Assembly (NCBI GenBank): GCA_964343275.1 | Contig: CAYFIY010000001.1 | Location: 62,001-126,000, forward strand | Direction of reading: 5' to 3' | Length of the DNA stretch: 64,000 bases | Origin: Hadarchaeum sp964343275 | GTDB lineage: Archaea > Hadarchaeota > Hadarchaeia > Hadarchaeales > Hadarchaeaceae | Shown here: positions 25,291 through 33,628 of the stretch, piece after piece | Layout of the letters: each line of letters starts with the position of its first letter | Numbering within the stretch: position 1 is the first letter of the stretch | Program-made: the position numbers and the translations under genes | The notes under the pieces: model-generated | Told to the model about the DNA's origin: nothing | The model's input: only the letters and a program-made list of their open reading frames with translations | Database searches by the model: none

Positions 25291-27342
25291 ATGGTTTTTG
25301 AACAGATGGTGCAGAAGATCTTAGATTCTTCTAAACTGAGCCGCGACGAGCTGTTATCTCGAATTCACAACAAGCAAGAGGAACTGGGCGGTTTTGTGAC
25401 CTTGGAGGGAGCTGCGAACATTATCGCCCGTGAGCTTGGGATAATCTTCGAGCACAAAGAGCCAGAGGTCCGGGACTTTCGTATAGATGATTTGATCCCT
25501 GGAATGTCCAAAGTTGAAATCTTGGCCAGGGTTATTCGAATCCGCGAACCAAGAGAGTTTCAAAGGTCCGGTGGAAAGTCTGGTCAAGTTGGGAGCCTGA
25601 TTCTCCGGGATAATACTGGCGAGATAAGGCTCACTCTTTGGGATGATAAGGCATCGATTATCCAACAAGGAGGGCTAAAGAAGGGAGACGCGGTCAGGGT
25701 TAAGAATGCGTATGTTCGGCAAGGTATTGATAAAAAACCTGAACTCAGCTTAGGTGCGCGGGGTTTAGTCACTTTGAGCCTTGACGATCCTCTGGCCAAG
25801 GAGCTACCACCGATAGATGAGGCTAGGGTTGATGTCGCTGGTTTAACCCCAGACATGATTGAAATTGACATAGAGGGTAGGGTGGTGACGATTAGCGATG
25901 TGAAAGTTTTCGACCGCCAAGATGGAACCACGGGAAAAGTTTCTACTCTCATTCTTAAGGATCAAACCGGGCAGGTCAGGGTATCTTTATGGGAAGAGTG
26001 GGCAGAACTATCCAAAGACCTGAAACGAAGGGACGCTGTGAGATTGGAGAACGCCGTCGTCAAGACTGGACTCGGAGGGCGTGCGGAGTTAAGTCTGGGT
26101 TCTCGCGGTAGATTGGTTAAGAACCCACCAGATGTCCCGGAATTTCTTGACCTAGCAGACCGCCCGCTCAAATTAGCAGAGGTGGAACCAGAAATGCGTT
26201 CCCTGGATTTGTCCGCGAAGGTCAAGCGTAAACTCCCGGTGCATGAATTCAAGCGTGGCGATGGTTCTACAGGTAGGGTGGCAACCGTTATTTTGGCGGA
26301 TGATTCTGGTACGCTAAGGGCATCCTTCTGGGACTCCGCAGCTGATCTTTTACAAGGAGTGGGTGCAAACGATGTAGTCATGCTGCAAAATGCTTACACG
26401 CGAACAGGCCTCTGGGGGAGAACCGAGATACAAACGGGTGGGGCGACTCTAGTCGAGATAAACCCAACTGGCGTCGAGGTCGGGGAGCCAAAACCGAAGT
26501 TGCTGAAAATTGGAGAGCTGGAACCCAACATCGATTCAGTGGAGTTGTCTGGTAGGGTGATCGAGGTTATCGATTCAAGAGAGTTCACCCGGGTGGATGG
26601 CACATCTGGAAAGGTTGCATCTTTAATCATAGGGGACGAGTCTGGAACGACCCGCGTATCCCTGTGGCAGGAACATGCCGGTAGAGTCGGAGGCATAAAA
26701 GTCGGTGATGCCGTGAAATTGATCGATGGCTACACCATACTGGGACTCCACGGACATCCTGAACTACATTTGGGCAAATACGGGCAACTTGTGCTTAATC
26801 CGGAGGTGGATCTTCCACCAGTCGAAGCGATTAAGCCCGTTTCAATACCTAAGGTTCGGCAAGAGGTATCCGATTTAGAGAAAGATGGCATGCGCGTGCA
26901 GGTGAGGGGGACGGTAGTAAAGGTGTTTCATCGCCGCCCGATATTTTATGCCTGTCCCAGCTGCGGTCGAAGCTTGGGGAGTGTCGATACTAGTTTAGTC
27001 TGCGAGGAGTGCGGGAAAGTAGTGTCGCCAGAACATCGTGTGGTTATCAGTTTGCTATTGGACGACGGCACCGGCAACATTCGCGTTACGTTGTTCGGAG
27101 ATCTAGCCGAACGCTTTTTGGGGATGAATGCCGGGCAGGTTTTCGATCATTTCAGGAGCAAAACAGATATCTCTGAACTTTACCGCGATTTGGGGGTAGT
27201 AGGGAGAGAGTTAATCATTTCCGGAAAAACTAGATATGACAAATACTTCGACCAAATAGAACTCAGGGGAAATGAGTTCGAAGTTCCGGATCCGGTACAA
27301 GAAGCTAGGGGAATGCTTAAAGACCTAAAAGAAATGGTGTGA
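25291..27342 (+). CDS. rpa: replication protein A, five OB folds with zinc finger
   Basis: About 683 residues. Four similar units follow one another (about residues 65-165, 175-275, 290-390 and 400-505). Each has a strand ending in a G-x-V-x-x-L-I-L-x-D-x-(S/T)-G motif, then R-x-(T/S)-L-W-(D/E), then a GD-x-V-x-(L/V)-x-N-A-Y-x-R-x-G motif and an EL-x-L-G ending. A fifth OB fold at about 525-640 contains a zinc finger, CPSC and CEEC, and the LLDDGTGN strand. It coats single-stranded DNA in replication and repair. Start ATG 25291, GTG 25285 alternative. Six bases separate it from radA. Confidence 0.92.
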   Translation: MVFEQMVQKILDSSKLSRDELLSRIHNKQEELGGFVTLEGAANIIARELGIIFEHKEPEVRDFRIDDLIPGMSKVEILARVIRIREPREFQRSGGKSGQVGSLILRDNTGEIRLTLWDDKASIIQQGGLKKGDAVRVKNAYVRQGIDKKPELSLGARGLVTLSLDDPLAKELPPIDEARVDVAGLTPDMIEIDIEGRVVTISDVKVFDRQDGTTGKVSTLILKDQTGQVRVSLWEEWAELSKDLKRRDAVRLENAVVKTGLGGRAELSLGSRGRLVKNPPDVPEFLDLADRPLKLAEVEPEMRSLDLSAKVKRKLPVHEFKRGDGSTGRVATVILADDSGTLRASFWDSAADLLQGVGANDVVMLQNAYTRTGLWGRTEIQTGGATLVEINPTGVEVGEPKPKLLKIGELEPNIDSVELSGRVIEVIDSREFTRVDGTSGKVASLIIGDESGTTRVSLWQEHAGRVGGIKVGDAVKLIDGYTILGLHGHPELHLGKYGQLVLNPEVDLPPVEAIKPVSIPKVRQEVSDLEKDGMRVQVRGTVVKVFHRRPIFYACPSCGRSLGSVDTSLVCEECGKVVSPEHRVVISLLLDDGTGNIRVTLFGDLAERFLGMNAGQVFDHFRSKTDISELYRDLGVVGRELIISGKTRYDKYFDQIELRGNEFEVPDPVQEARGMLKDLKEMV

Positions 27343-27348
27343 AATACA

Positions 27349-28311
27349 TTGGAGAAGAGATTGGTGGAGAAAGCAAAAAAGTCGATTGAGAACCTACTGG
27401 GAATTGGCGAGGCAACTGCCGAGAAACTTCGTGAGGCCGGCTTTCGCACGATCGAATCTATTGCAGCAGCTACTGTTGCTGGATTGCGCGAACCGGCAGA
27501 ACTCAGTGAGACCCAAGCTAAGAAGATCATCTCCGCAGCTAGAGAAGTCACCGATTTTTGTAATTTTGTCACCGCGGACAAGGTTTTGGAACAGCGGGAG
27601 AAGATCGGCCTAATCACGACTGGCAGCGAATCCCTAGACGGCCTCTTGGGAGGTGGGGTGGAGACCCAGGCAGTCACGGAGTCTTTTGGAGAGTTTGGAT
27701 CTGGAAAGACTCAATTGGCACATCAGCTTTGCGTGAACGTACAGTTGCCCAAGGAACAGAAGGGCTTGGATGCCAAGGCCATTTACATAGATACCGAGAA
27801 CACCTTCAGGCCGGAGAGGATTAGCGACATGTCTATCGGCGTTGGAATAGACCCTGTCAAAACACTGGAGAACATTTACTATGTGAGGTCTTACAATACC
27901 GACCAACAGATCTTGATAGCCGAGAAGGCGGAGGAGATTGTGGAATCTGGAAATGTGCACCTTATCGTGGTGGACTCGCTCACCTCTCAATTCAGGGCTG
28001 AGTTCACCGGAAGGGAAACACTGGCTCCACGACAGCAGAAGTTAAATCGTCATCTGATGACCCTGCACAGGATTGCTGACATACATGATCTCGCAATCTT
28101 TGTGACCAATCAAGTCCAAGCCCGCCCCGATGTTTTCTTTGGGGACCCCACTAGGCCCATCGGGGGGCACATACTCGCCCACTCCGCTACCACGAGAATC
28201 TATCTCCGGAAATCAAAAGAGCAGAGGAGGATCGCGCGGATGTTCGATAGCCCCAACTTACCCGAGCGTGAGGCTGTTTTCAGGATAACTGAGCAAGGGA
28301 TAAAGGACTAA
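27349..28311 (+). CDS. radA: DNA repair and recombination protein RadA
   Basis: 320 residues. The N-terminal helix-hairpin-helix domain has LLGIGEATAEKLREAGF. Walker A is EFGSGKTQ near residue 106, and AIYIDTENTF lies near 145. Walker B is HLIVVDSLTSQFRAEF near 205. VTNQVQARPD near 263 and GGHILAHS near 285 complete the recombinase core. RadA forms filaments on single-stranded DNA and catalyses strand exchange. It follows rpa by six bases and precedes the HAD phosphatase by three, forming one operon. The start is TTG at 27349. No intein. Confidence 0.97.
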   Translation: MEKRLVEKAKKSIENLLGIGEATAEKLREAGFRTIESIAAATVAGLREPAELSETQAKKIISAAREVTDFCNFVTADKVLEQREKIGLITTGSESLDGLLGGGVETQAVTESFGEFGSGKTQLAHQLCVNVQLPKEQKGLDAKAIYIDTENTFRPERISDMSIGVGIDPVKTLENIYYVRSYNTDQQILIAEKAEEIVESGNVHLIVVDSLTSQFRAEFTGRETLAPRQQKLNRHLMTLHRIADIHDLAIFVTNQVQARPDVFFGDPTRPIGGHILAHSATTRIYLRKSKEQRRIARMFDSPNLPEREAVFRITEQGIKD

Positions 28312-28314
28312 TCG

Positions 28315-29034
28315 GTGGCTTTTTTGATCAGGTTATTAGCTATCGATATCGACGGCACGTTGACCTTCAAAGACAGAAAGCTGGACGTGCTGGGGTTGCA
28401 GGCCGTTCGGAAGGCGGAGAGTTCTGGGATCTCGGTGGTTCTTGCGACCGGAAATATCTTCAGATACGCCGAGGCAACGTCCAACCTAATCGGTACTTCC
28501 GGACCATGGGTAGCAGAAGACGGAGGGGTCGTTTATGATCCGGTTGGGGGGCAGCTGTACTTGCTTGGCGACAGAGCGGATGTGGATCGGGGGCTCGCAG
28601 CACTGAAAACTGTGTTCGGAGAGCTTAAACATACAAGAAGCTCATCTGATCGCCTTACTGGGGCCACCATCGAGAAGAACATCAGTTTGAAGGAAGTTAG
28701 GAAAATCATTCAACAGGAGGGTCTGCCCATAGTGGCCGTGGACTCTGGTTATGCCATTCACCTGCGGAGTCCTGAGGTGAACAAGGGCAATGCTCTCAAA
28801 AAAGTCTCCAAATTAACAAAAGTGCCGCTGAGCGATATTGCTGCGATTGGCGATGGTTTAAACGACGTCGAAATGTTGCAGATAGTCGGGGCTAGCTTTG
28901 CCGTAGCAAATTCTGTCGAAGATGCGAAGCAGGTGTCTAGATTTGTAACGAATTCGCCATTTGGAAGGGGCGTTGCCGAAGCAGTGGAAAAAATAATCAA
29001 CTATTCTTATCGCGACTTGCAATTATCGCCGTAG
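28315..29034 (+). CDS. pgp: phosphoglycolate phosphatase-like HAD hydrolase
   Basis: 239 residues. Motif I LLAIDIDGTLT near residue 8, motif II VLATGN near 43, a Lys in NKGNALKKVSKL near 160, and motif IV AIGDGLNDVEML near 180 define a Cof-type HAD enzyme. Length and GTSGPWVAEDGG place it with archaeal phosphoglycolate phosphatases (TIGR01487), which remove 2-phosphoglycolate formed when damaged DNA ends are repaired. That role fits co-transcription with rpa and radA, although sucrose- or other sugar-phosphatases share the fold. Start GTG 28315. The 3' end overlaps the decayed minD copy on the other strand. Confidence 0.8.
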   Translation: MAFLIRLLAIDIDGTLTFKDRKLDVLGLQAVRKAESSGISVVLATGNIFRYAEATSNLIGTSGPWVAEDGGVVYDPVGGQLYLLGDRADVDRGLAALKTVFGELKHTRSSSDRLTGATIEKNISLKEVRKIIQQEGLPIVAVDSGYAIHLRSPEVNKGNALKKVSKLTKVPLSDIAAIGDGLNDVEMLQIVGASFAVANSVEDAKQVSRFVTNSPFGRGVAEAVEKIINYSYRDLQLSP

Positions 29035-29724
29035 CTAGTCTTCTGTACTCCATTGATGCCGCAGATTTAGGACTTTGGATTAAAACCTATCCCCTGAGAG
29101 CAATCGAGCGTTGAACGGATTCATCTTCAGGGATCGCCACCAGCACAGATAGCTCGAGCGCAGAAGCAATCTCATCTCTAGAGATTTACAGTTCGTTGCC
29201 CCCAGTTCTGGTGATTACCGCTCTCACGGGCTTGACTCCGAGACAGTCCGTTATGAACTTTAATTTCATGGCATTGGAAAGGCAGGTCAAGTCTGGAGAA
29301 ATTACGATAATTAATTCTGGGGCAACTCTCAGAGCCGTTATGGCATTGCGGTCCAATACAGAAAGAGTTTCTATAAGCAATATGTCTAATATCTTGGCCA
29401 GACTTTGCTACTTTTTTTTAGGTTGTCGAGCTTCGCCAGCTGGATATCGTTTAGGGGGATCCCTGACGTGATAATTTTAAAACTTCTAGGTCCAAGGTAG
29501 ATGGCATTTGAAACTGGCGCTTGATCGACGAGCACTTCATGTAGGTTTGTCTTGCGTTTCTCGATACCAGTAATAAGTTCTAGGTTCGTCATTGTGATAT
29601 CAGCGTCAACAACGACTACTTTTATGTTCAAGCTTGGCGAGAGCTAAGCCGATGTTTGCAACCGCGACTGTTTACCGGTTCCGCCTTTGTTTGATGCAAA
29701 AGTGATTATCCTTGCTATAGTAAT
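28997..29724 (-). pseudogene. decayed MinD/ParA-type ATPase gene
   Basis: Reading left from about 29724, fragments in changing frames align in order with MinD. They are ARIITFASNKGGTGK (deviant Walker A), VANIGLALAKL, KVVVVDADITMTNLEL (Walker A-prime/switch), LDILLIETLSVLDRNAITAL (Walker B) and ELIIVISPDL. Later come KPVRAVITRTGG, then VLVAIPEDESVQRS, and finally a C-terminal SMEYRRLATAII ending at 28999-28997. At least three frameshifts and two in-frame stops separate them, so no functional protein is made from this copy. The start codon is not identifiable. Its 3' end overlaps pgp by 38 bases. Sequencing or assembly error could explain some lesions but hardly all. Confidence 0.85.
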
Positions 29725-29901
29725 CTTCGTTCACTTGGTTGAGCCAGGTGGCCTGTCTGCATACGGTCCGTAAAAAGGTTAACTTTCAGCTTTACAAACT
29801 GCTTTTAAGGACAATTTTATCCATATATTTTAAAACAATATAATAAAATTTAACTCTCCATAAGTTTACAGCGAATAGACCAGGTTAATTGGGGGCATAA
29901 G

Positions 29902-30588
29902 ATGAAAATTGGGCTGGTATCTGACATTCACTCAAACCTATCCGCGTTCAAGGCAGTTTTGAAAGACATGCCCAGTGTCGATACGATCATTTGCATGGGG
30001 GATATGGTGGGTTATGGTGCTCAGCCGAACCATGTCTTGCGACTAGCGAGGTCTAAGAAGGTGAGGTCCACAATGGGAAATCATGATTACGCGGCCTTGA
30101 CACAGGATGTCCGAGGTTTTAACGACCGTGCTGCAAATGTCGCGATCTGGACTTCTGAAAATCTGACTACAGAGAATTCAGAATACCTCGCCGTCCTGCC
30201 CACTAGCATAAACCTGAAAATCGGGGACAAAAAAATATTCGTGGTCCATGGTAGTCCGCGCGACCCACTCAACGAATACGTGTTTCCCAACATTTCCAAC
30301 CGGGATCTTGTGGAGGTTATTAAGGGTGTGGATGCAGATATTATTCTCTTGGGCCATACTCATATCCCCATGAAGCGCTTGATAATGGGGAAGATTGTTG
30401 TCAATCCCGGAGGAGTGGGACAGCCTCGCGATCGCGACCCCAGGGCCAGCTATGTGGTGCTGTCGGGAGGCAAAGAAATTGGGATTAGTTTCAGACGAGT
30501 TGAATACAATATCGACGCCTCGGTCGCAAAGATAAAAGCTGCAGGCCTGCCGGAAGAGCTTGCGACTAGGCTGTTCTTTGGATGGTAG
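29902..30588 (+). CDS. metallophosphoesterase (YfcE/MJ0936-like)
   Basis: 228 residues of the calcineurin-like fold. Metal ligands: SDIHSN near residue 7, GDMVGYG near 33, GNHDY near 60, VVHGSP near 115 and LGHTHIPM near 150. Archaeal members are phosphodiesterases of uncertain natural substrate. Start ATG 29902 with a preceding GGGGG ribosome-binding site. Two TATA-like boxes (about 29816-29830 and 29836-29850) precede it. It stops four bases before a convergent PRC-barrel gene. Confidence 0.88.
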   Translation: MKIGLVSDIHSNLSAFKAVLKDMPSVDTIICMGDMVGYGAQPNHVLRLARSKKVRSTMGNHDYAALTQDVRGFNDRAANVAIWTSENLTTENSEYLAVLPTSINLKIGDKKIFVVHGSPRDPLNEYVFPNISNRDLVEVIKGVDADIILLGHTHIPMKRLIMGKIVVNPGGVGQPRDRDPRASYVVLSGGKEIGISFRRVEYNIDASVAKIKAAGLPEELATRLFFGW

Positions 30589-30591
30589 TGA

Positions 30592-30879
30592 TCAAAACGA
30601 TGATTTTGGTTGAGCCTTTAATCGTTGAATAGCCAAGACCCTCTCGTTCACGACCACGAAATCCCGTACCGACATCACGGCGTTAAAAGGTATCAGCGCG
30701 TTCCCGCTGGAGTCGCGGGGAACGCTCACGATGACTTGCTTGGAGATAGGTTTGACCACGAGGGAGATTATCTTTCCGTCACTCTCGTCGAAAGTTATGC
30801 CGCTAATTCTACCTACCTGGAGACCTCTATCTGAAATTATCTTCATTGAGCGTAACTTGCTGGCGAGAATTTGCGGCAA
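30592..30879 (-). CDS. PRC-barrel domain protein
   Basis: 95 residues. The small beta-barrel core has SKLRSMKIISDRGLQVGRISGITFD, then KIISLVVKPISKQ and NALIPFNAVMSVRDFVVV, typical of the PRC-barrel domain. The N-terminal segment of such archaeal proteins resembles RimM and photosynthetic reaction-centre H chains. Archaeal stand-alone PRC-barrel proteins are conserved, and some are linked to division in haloarchaea. No function can be given from sequence here. It lies 46 bases downstream of cdc48 on the same strand, so it may be read from the cdc48 promoter. Confidence 0.8.
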   Translation of the reverse strand: MPQILASKLRSMKIISDRGLQVGRISGITFDESDGKIISLVVKPISKQVIVSVPRDSSGNALIPFNAVMSVRDFVVVNERVLAIQRLKAQPKSSF

Positions 30880-30925
30880 AGTCCATCACCCGCCATAAGT
30901 TTGATTCAGACCTTAAAAAGGTTAA

Positions 30926-33175
30926 TCAATAGTGCATCCCTGTTGCTTCTCCCGCGACTCTCTTGGGAATTCTTTCCTCGAACGATTGATAGACCTCTTG
31001 AATTTCAGGTCCAAGCGAAGGCTTAAACCTCTTCATGGCCTCTTGGAATTGCTCCATCTTTACCTCTTTTGCTTTGATGTCTTCCCTTAGTGCCAACATC
31101 GCCGCCTCGCGACACAAGGAGGCCAAATCAGATCCAGAATAACCATCGGCTTCCTTTGCGATGTGTCCGAGATCCACATCCTTGGTTAGGGGCATATTTT
31201 TAGTGTGGATCTTAAGTATTTCAAGACGGGCTTTTTTATTTGGGGCAGAGATCAGCACCAACCTGTCGATGCGGCCTGGCCGGAGAAGGGCAGGGTCGAC
31301 TAGATCGGGGCGATTGGTGGCGCCGATGACTACGACCTTTTCTAGTTTTTCTAGTCCGTCCACCTCCGTGAGCAGTTGGCTGATTACGCGTTCAGTGACA
31401 TTTGTGTCTCCATAACCCGAGCCGCGCGTCGGAACGAGGGCATCAATTTCGTCGAAGAAGATAATCGTCGGTGCTGCCATCTTTGCTTTGCGGAAAGTTT
31501 CCCTCACTCCACGTTCGGATTCACCGATCCACTTCGAGAGCAGTTCTGGTCCCTTGACGGAGATAAAGTTCGCCTCGCTCTCGGTAGCCACTGCACGCGC
31601 AAGTAAAGTCTTCCCAGTGCCAGGTGGACCATATAACAAGATCCCTCGAGGTGGTTCGATACCTATGCGGCTGAAGGAATCCGGGTATTTGAGTGGCCAT
31701 TCTACTGCCTCGCGCAGACCCTGTTTTGCCTCATCTAACCCACCTATATCATCCCAGTGCACGTCCGGTAGCTCGATCAGTACTTCGCGCATGGCTGAAG
31801 GTTCTACTATCTTCAAGGCGTTGATGAAATCGTCCTTGGTTACTTGAAGCTTTTCCAAAATTTCAGGTGAGATTACCTTTTCGTCCAGCTTAATCAGGGG
31901 CAAAATTTTTCTCAGGGCGCTCATTGCCGCTTCCTTACAAAGGGATTCCAAGTCTGCCCCCACGAATCCATGTGTGATGTGGGAATAGTGATCTAGTTCT
32001 ACATCCTTGGACAATGGCATGCCTCGTGTGTGTATTTGGAGAACTTCTTTTCGCCCATCGCGGTCAGGAATTCCTATCTCGATCTCACGGTCGAACCTTC
32101 CCGGACGGCGGATGGCTGGGTCCAGCGCGTTTGGACGGTTTGTGGCACCTATCACTATCACCCTGCCACGGGACTTCAAACCATCGAGAGCGGTATTCAA
32201 AGTTGCCACCACTCTCCTTTCTACATCTCCCGTTACTTCCTCGCGTTTTGGAGCTATCGCGTCGAGTTCATCGATGAATACAATTGATGGGGCGTCCTTC
32301 TCCGCTTGCTCAAATAGCTGTCGCAAACGGGCCTCTGATTCACCATACCATTTAGACATAATTTCGGGGCCATTTATCGAGACGAAGTTTGCTCCCGACT
32401 CGTTTGCCACAGCCTTGGCTATCAGTGTCTTACCTGTTCCCGGCGGGCCCCGGAGTAAAACACCCTTTGGAGGGTCAATGCCCAAACGGTCGAACAGCTC
32501 AGGGTGTTTCAGTGGTAGTTCTATCATCTCCCGAACTCTCTGTAACTCTCCCTTCAGTCCACCAATATCCTCATAGGTCACGGCCGGTAGCTTGAGTTCA
32601 TTGATTTCAACGGCTTGCTGCAGCACATTTGCATTCGTCATGTCGGTCACAAGAACTATTCCGGAAGGACTCGTGTTTGTGACCACGAATTTTACTTCTC
32701 CAAAACCGAACGGCAAGGCCATGCTGCCGAAGATACCGCCGAAGAAATCTCCAAGCAGGTCCTCCTCAGGGGGCGTAGGTGCGATAAGGTCTCCTTTCGC
32801 TAAAGGTCTTCCCAGTAGGTTGCGCTTGATAACCTCTCCGGAGACCATGAACTTTACATTGGGGTTGGTTGGGGCTATCGTTATGGATTTGGCTTCACTT
32901 ATCGAGGCCTTTTTGGCGACGACTTTCTCACCAATCGATGTGCCAGCGTTGTGTCGGATCAGGCCATCGATTCTTAGGATTTCAAGTCCTTTGTCATCTG
33001 CGGCTCCTTTTATCGCTATCGCCCCGGTTGAGCGAGAGCCAGTTATCTCGACGTAATCTCCCTGTTTTATACCGATGCGTTTCATCAAACTTTCATCGAT
33101 CAAGGCAAAGCCGCGGTTCACGTAGTTCTGGTAACGATTCTCCGCCACTACTAACTTCATTTCCTCGTCAGTCAT
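30926..33175 (-). CDS. cdc48: CDC48/VCP-like AAA+ ATPase (VAT family)
   Basis: 749 residues. An N-terminal substrate-binding domain (about 1-190) with double-psi barrel and Gly-rich loop is followed by two AAA domains. D1 has GPPGTGKTLIAKAV near 245 and FIDELDAIAPKRE near 300. D2 has YGPPGTGKTLLARAV near 515 and FFDEIDALVP near 575. It unfolds ubiquitin-like or unlabelled substrates and can feed the 20S proteasome. The tail ends GMHY, without a clear HbYX motif. It follows a 90-codon gene by four bases, both read left from a promoter flanked by palindromes. Confidence 0.96.
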   Translation of the reverse strand: MTDEEMKLVVAENRYQNYVNRGFALIDESLMKRIGIKQGDYVEITGSRSTGAIAIKGAADDKGLEILRIDGLIRHNAGTSIGEKVVAKKASISEAKSITIAPTNPNVKFMVSGEVIKRNLLGRPLAKGDLIAPTPPEEDLLGDFFGGIFGSMALPFGFGEVKFVVTNTSPSGIVLVTDMTNANVLQQAVEINELKLPAVTYEDIGGLKGELQRVREMIELPLKHPELFDRLGIDPPKGVLLRGPPGTGKTLIAKAVANESGANFVSINGPEIMSKWYGESEARLRQLFEQAEKDAPSIVFIDELDAIAPKREEVTGDVERRVVATLNTALDGLKSRGRVIVIGATNRPNALDPAIRRPGRFDREIEIGIPDRDGRKEVLQIHTRGMPLSKDVELDHYSHITHGFVGADLESLCKEAAMSALRKILPLIKLDEKVISPEILEKLQVTKDDFINALKIVEPSAMREVLIELPDVHWDDIGGLDEAKQGLREAVEWPLKYPDSFSRIGIEPPRGILLYGPPGTGKTLLARAVATESEANFISVKGPELLSKWIGESERGVRETFRKAKMAAPTIIFFDEIDALVPTRGSGYGDTNVTERVISQLLTEVDGLEKLEKVVVIGATNRPDLVDPALLRPGRIDRLVLISAPNKKARLEILKIHTKNMPLTKDVDLGHIAKEADGYSGSDLASLCREAAMLALREDIKAKEVKMEQFQEAMKRFKPSLGPEIQEVYQSFEERIPKRVAGEATGMHY

Positions 33176-33179
33176 TTCA

Positions 33180-33452
33180 TTACCTCTTCACTTCCACCAA
33201 AAACTTGCGCCATTCAAGGTGTTCTGTGAATTCTCTAAAAATCTTTTCTACCATCTTTGCGTATTCTTCCTCGATCAGCAGGGTGCTGCGTGTCGTGAAC
33301 TCCCAGCCGTCTTCGGGGAGCTCGTCTAGTATCCCTGGAGTGTGGTTCCGCCCGCTCTTGGTGGGATAGTCGTACCCGCTAAGTGCCCTGTAAAATAGGG
33401 TGGCAGGCGATCCTCGCGATTTGACGTCCCATACAAGAAGTATTTTCCGCAT
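33180..33452 (-). CDS. unknown 90-residue protein upstream of cdc48
   Basis: I do not recognise the family with certainty. The protein opens KILLVWDVKSRGSPATLFYRAL, which has the look of a ferredoxin-like beta-alpha-beta fold such as the Cas2/VapD group. It then has GILDELPEDGWEF, RSTLLIEEEYAKMVEKIFREF and ends WRKFLVEVKR. Predicted order beta-alpha-beta-alpha-beta. No membrane segment. Its spacing of four bases to cdc48 and shared promoter indicate co-expression, so a role as adaptor or partner of CDC48 is a reasonable guess but only inference. Confidence 0.7.
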   Translation of the reverse strand: MRKILLVWDVKSRGSPATLFYRALSGYDYPTKSGRNHTPGILDELPEDGWEFTTRSTLLIEEEYAKMVEKIFREFTEHLEWRKFLVEVKR

Positions 33453-33460
33453 GATATCAC

Positions 33461-33515
33461 TTGTTGTATTTATAACAAATAACCCTATTTAAATATTTTG
33501 TTATATTGATAACAA
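33461..33515 (-). promoter_or_regulatory. cdc48-operon promoter flanked by two palindromes
   Basis: TTGTTGTATTTATAACAA (33461-33478) and TTGTTATATTGATAACAA (33498-33515) flank an A/T-rich core CTATTTAAATATT (33485-33497). The second is a perfect inverted repeat TTGTTAT-ATTG-ATAACAA; the first matches it except for one G in the left arm. The core, read left, lies about 40 bases before ATG 33452, the right distance for a TATA box, so the first site would cover the transcription start. This is the layout of a repressor site pair. In Pyrococcus, AAA+ ATPase genes are repressed by Phr until heat shock; a comparable regulator here is inference. Confidence 0.6.
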
Positions 33516-33628
33516 TTATTTTTTCCAAGATATTTTTCTAGATATTTTTAATTTTTGTGTGCAGTTGAATAATAACAAAGGAGAAGACGAACCTAATATT
33601 AACTCGCCGAGATACTATTTTTGATGCC

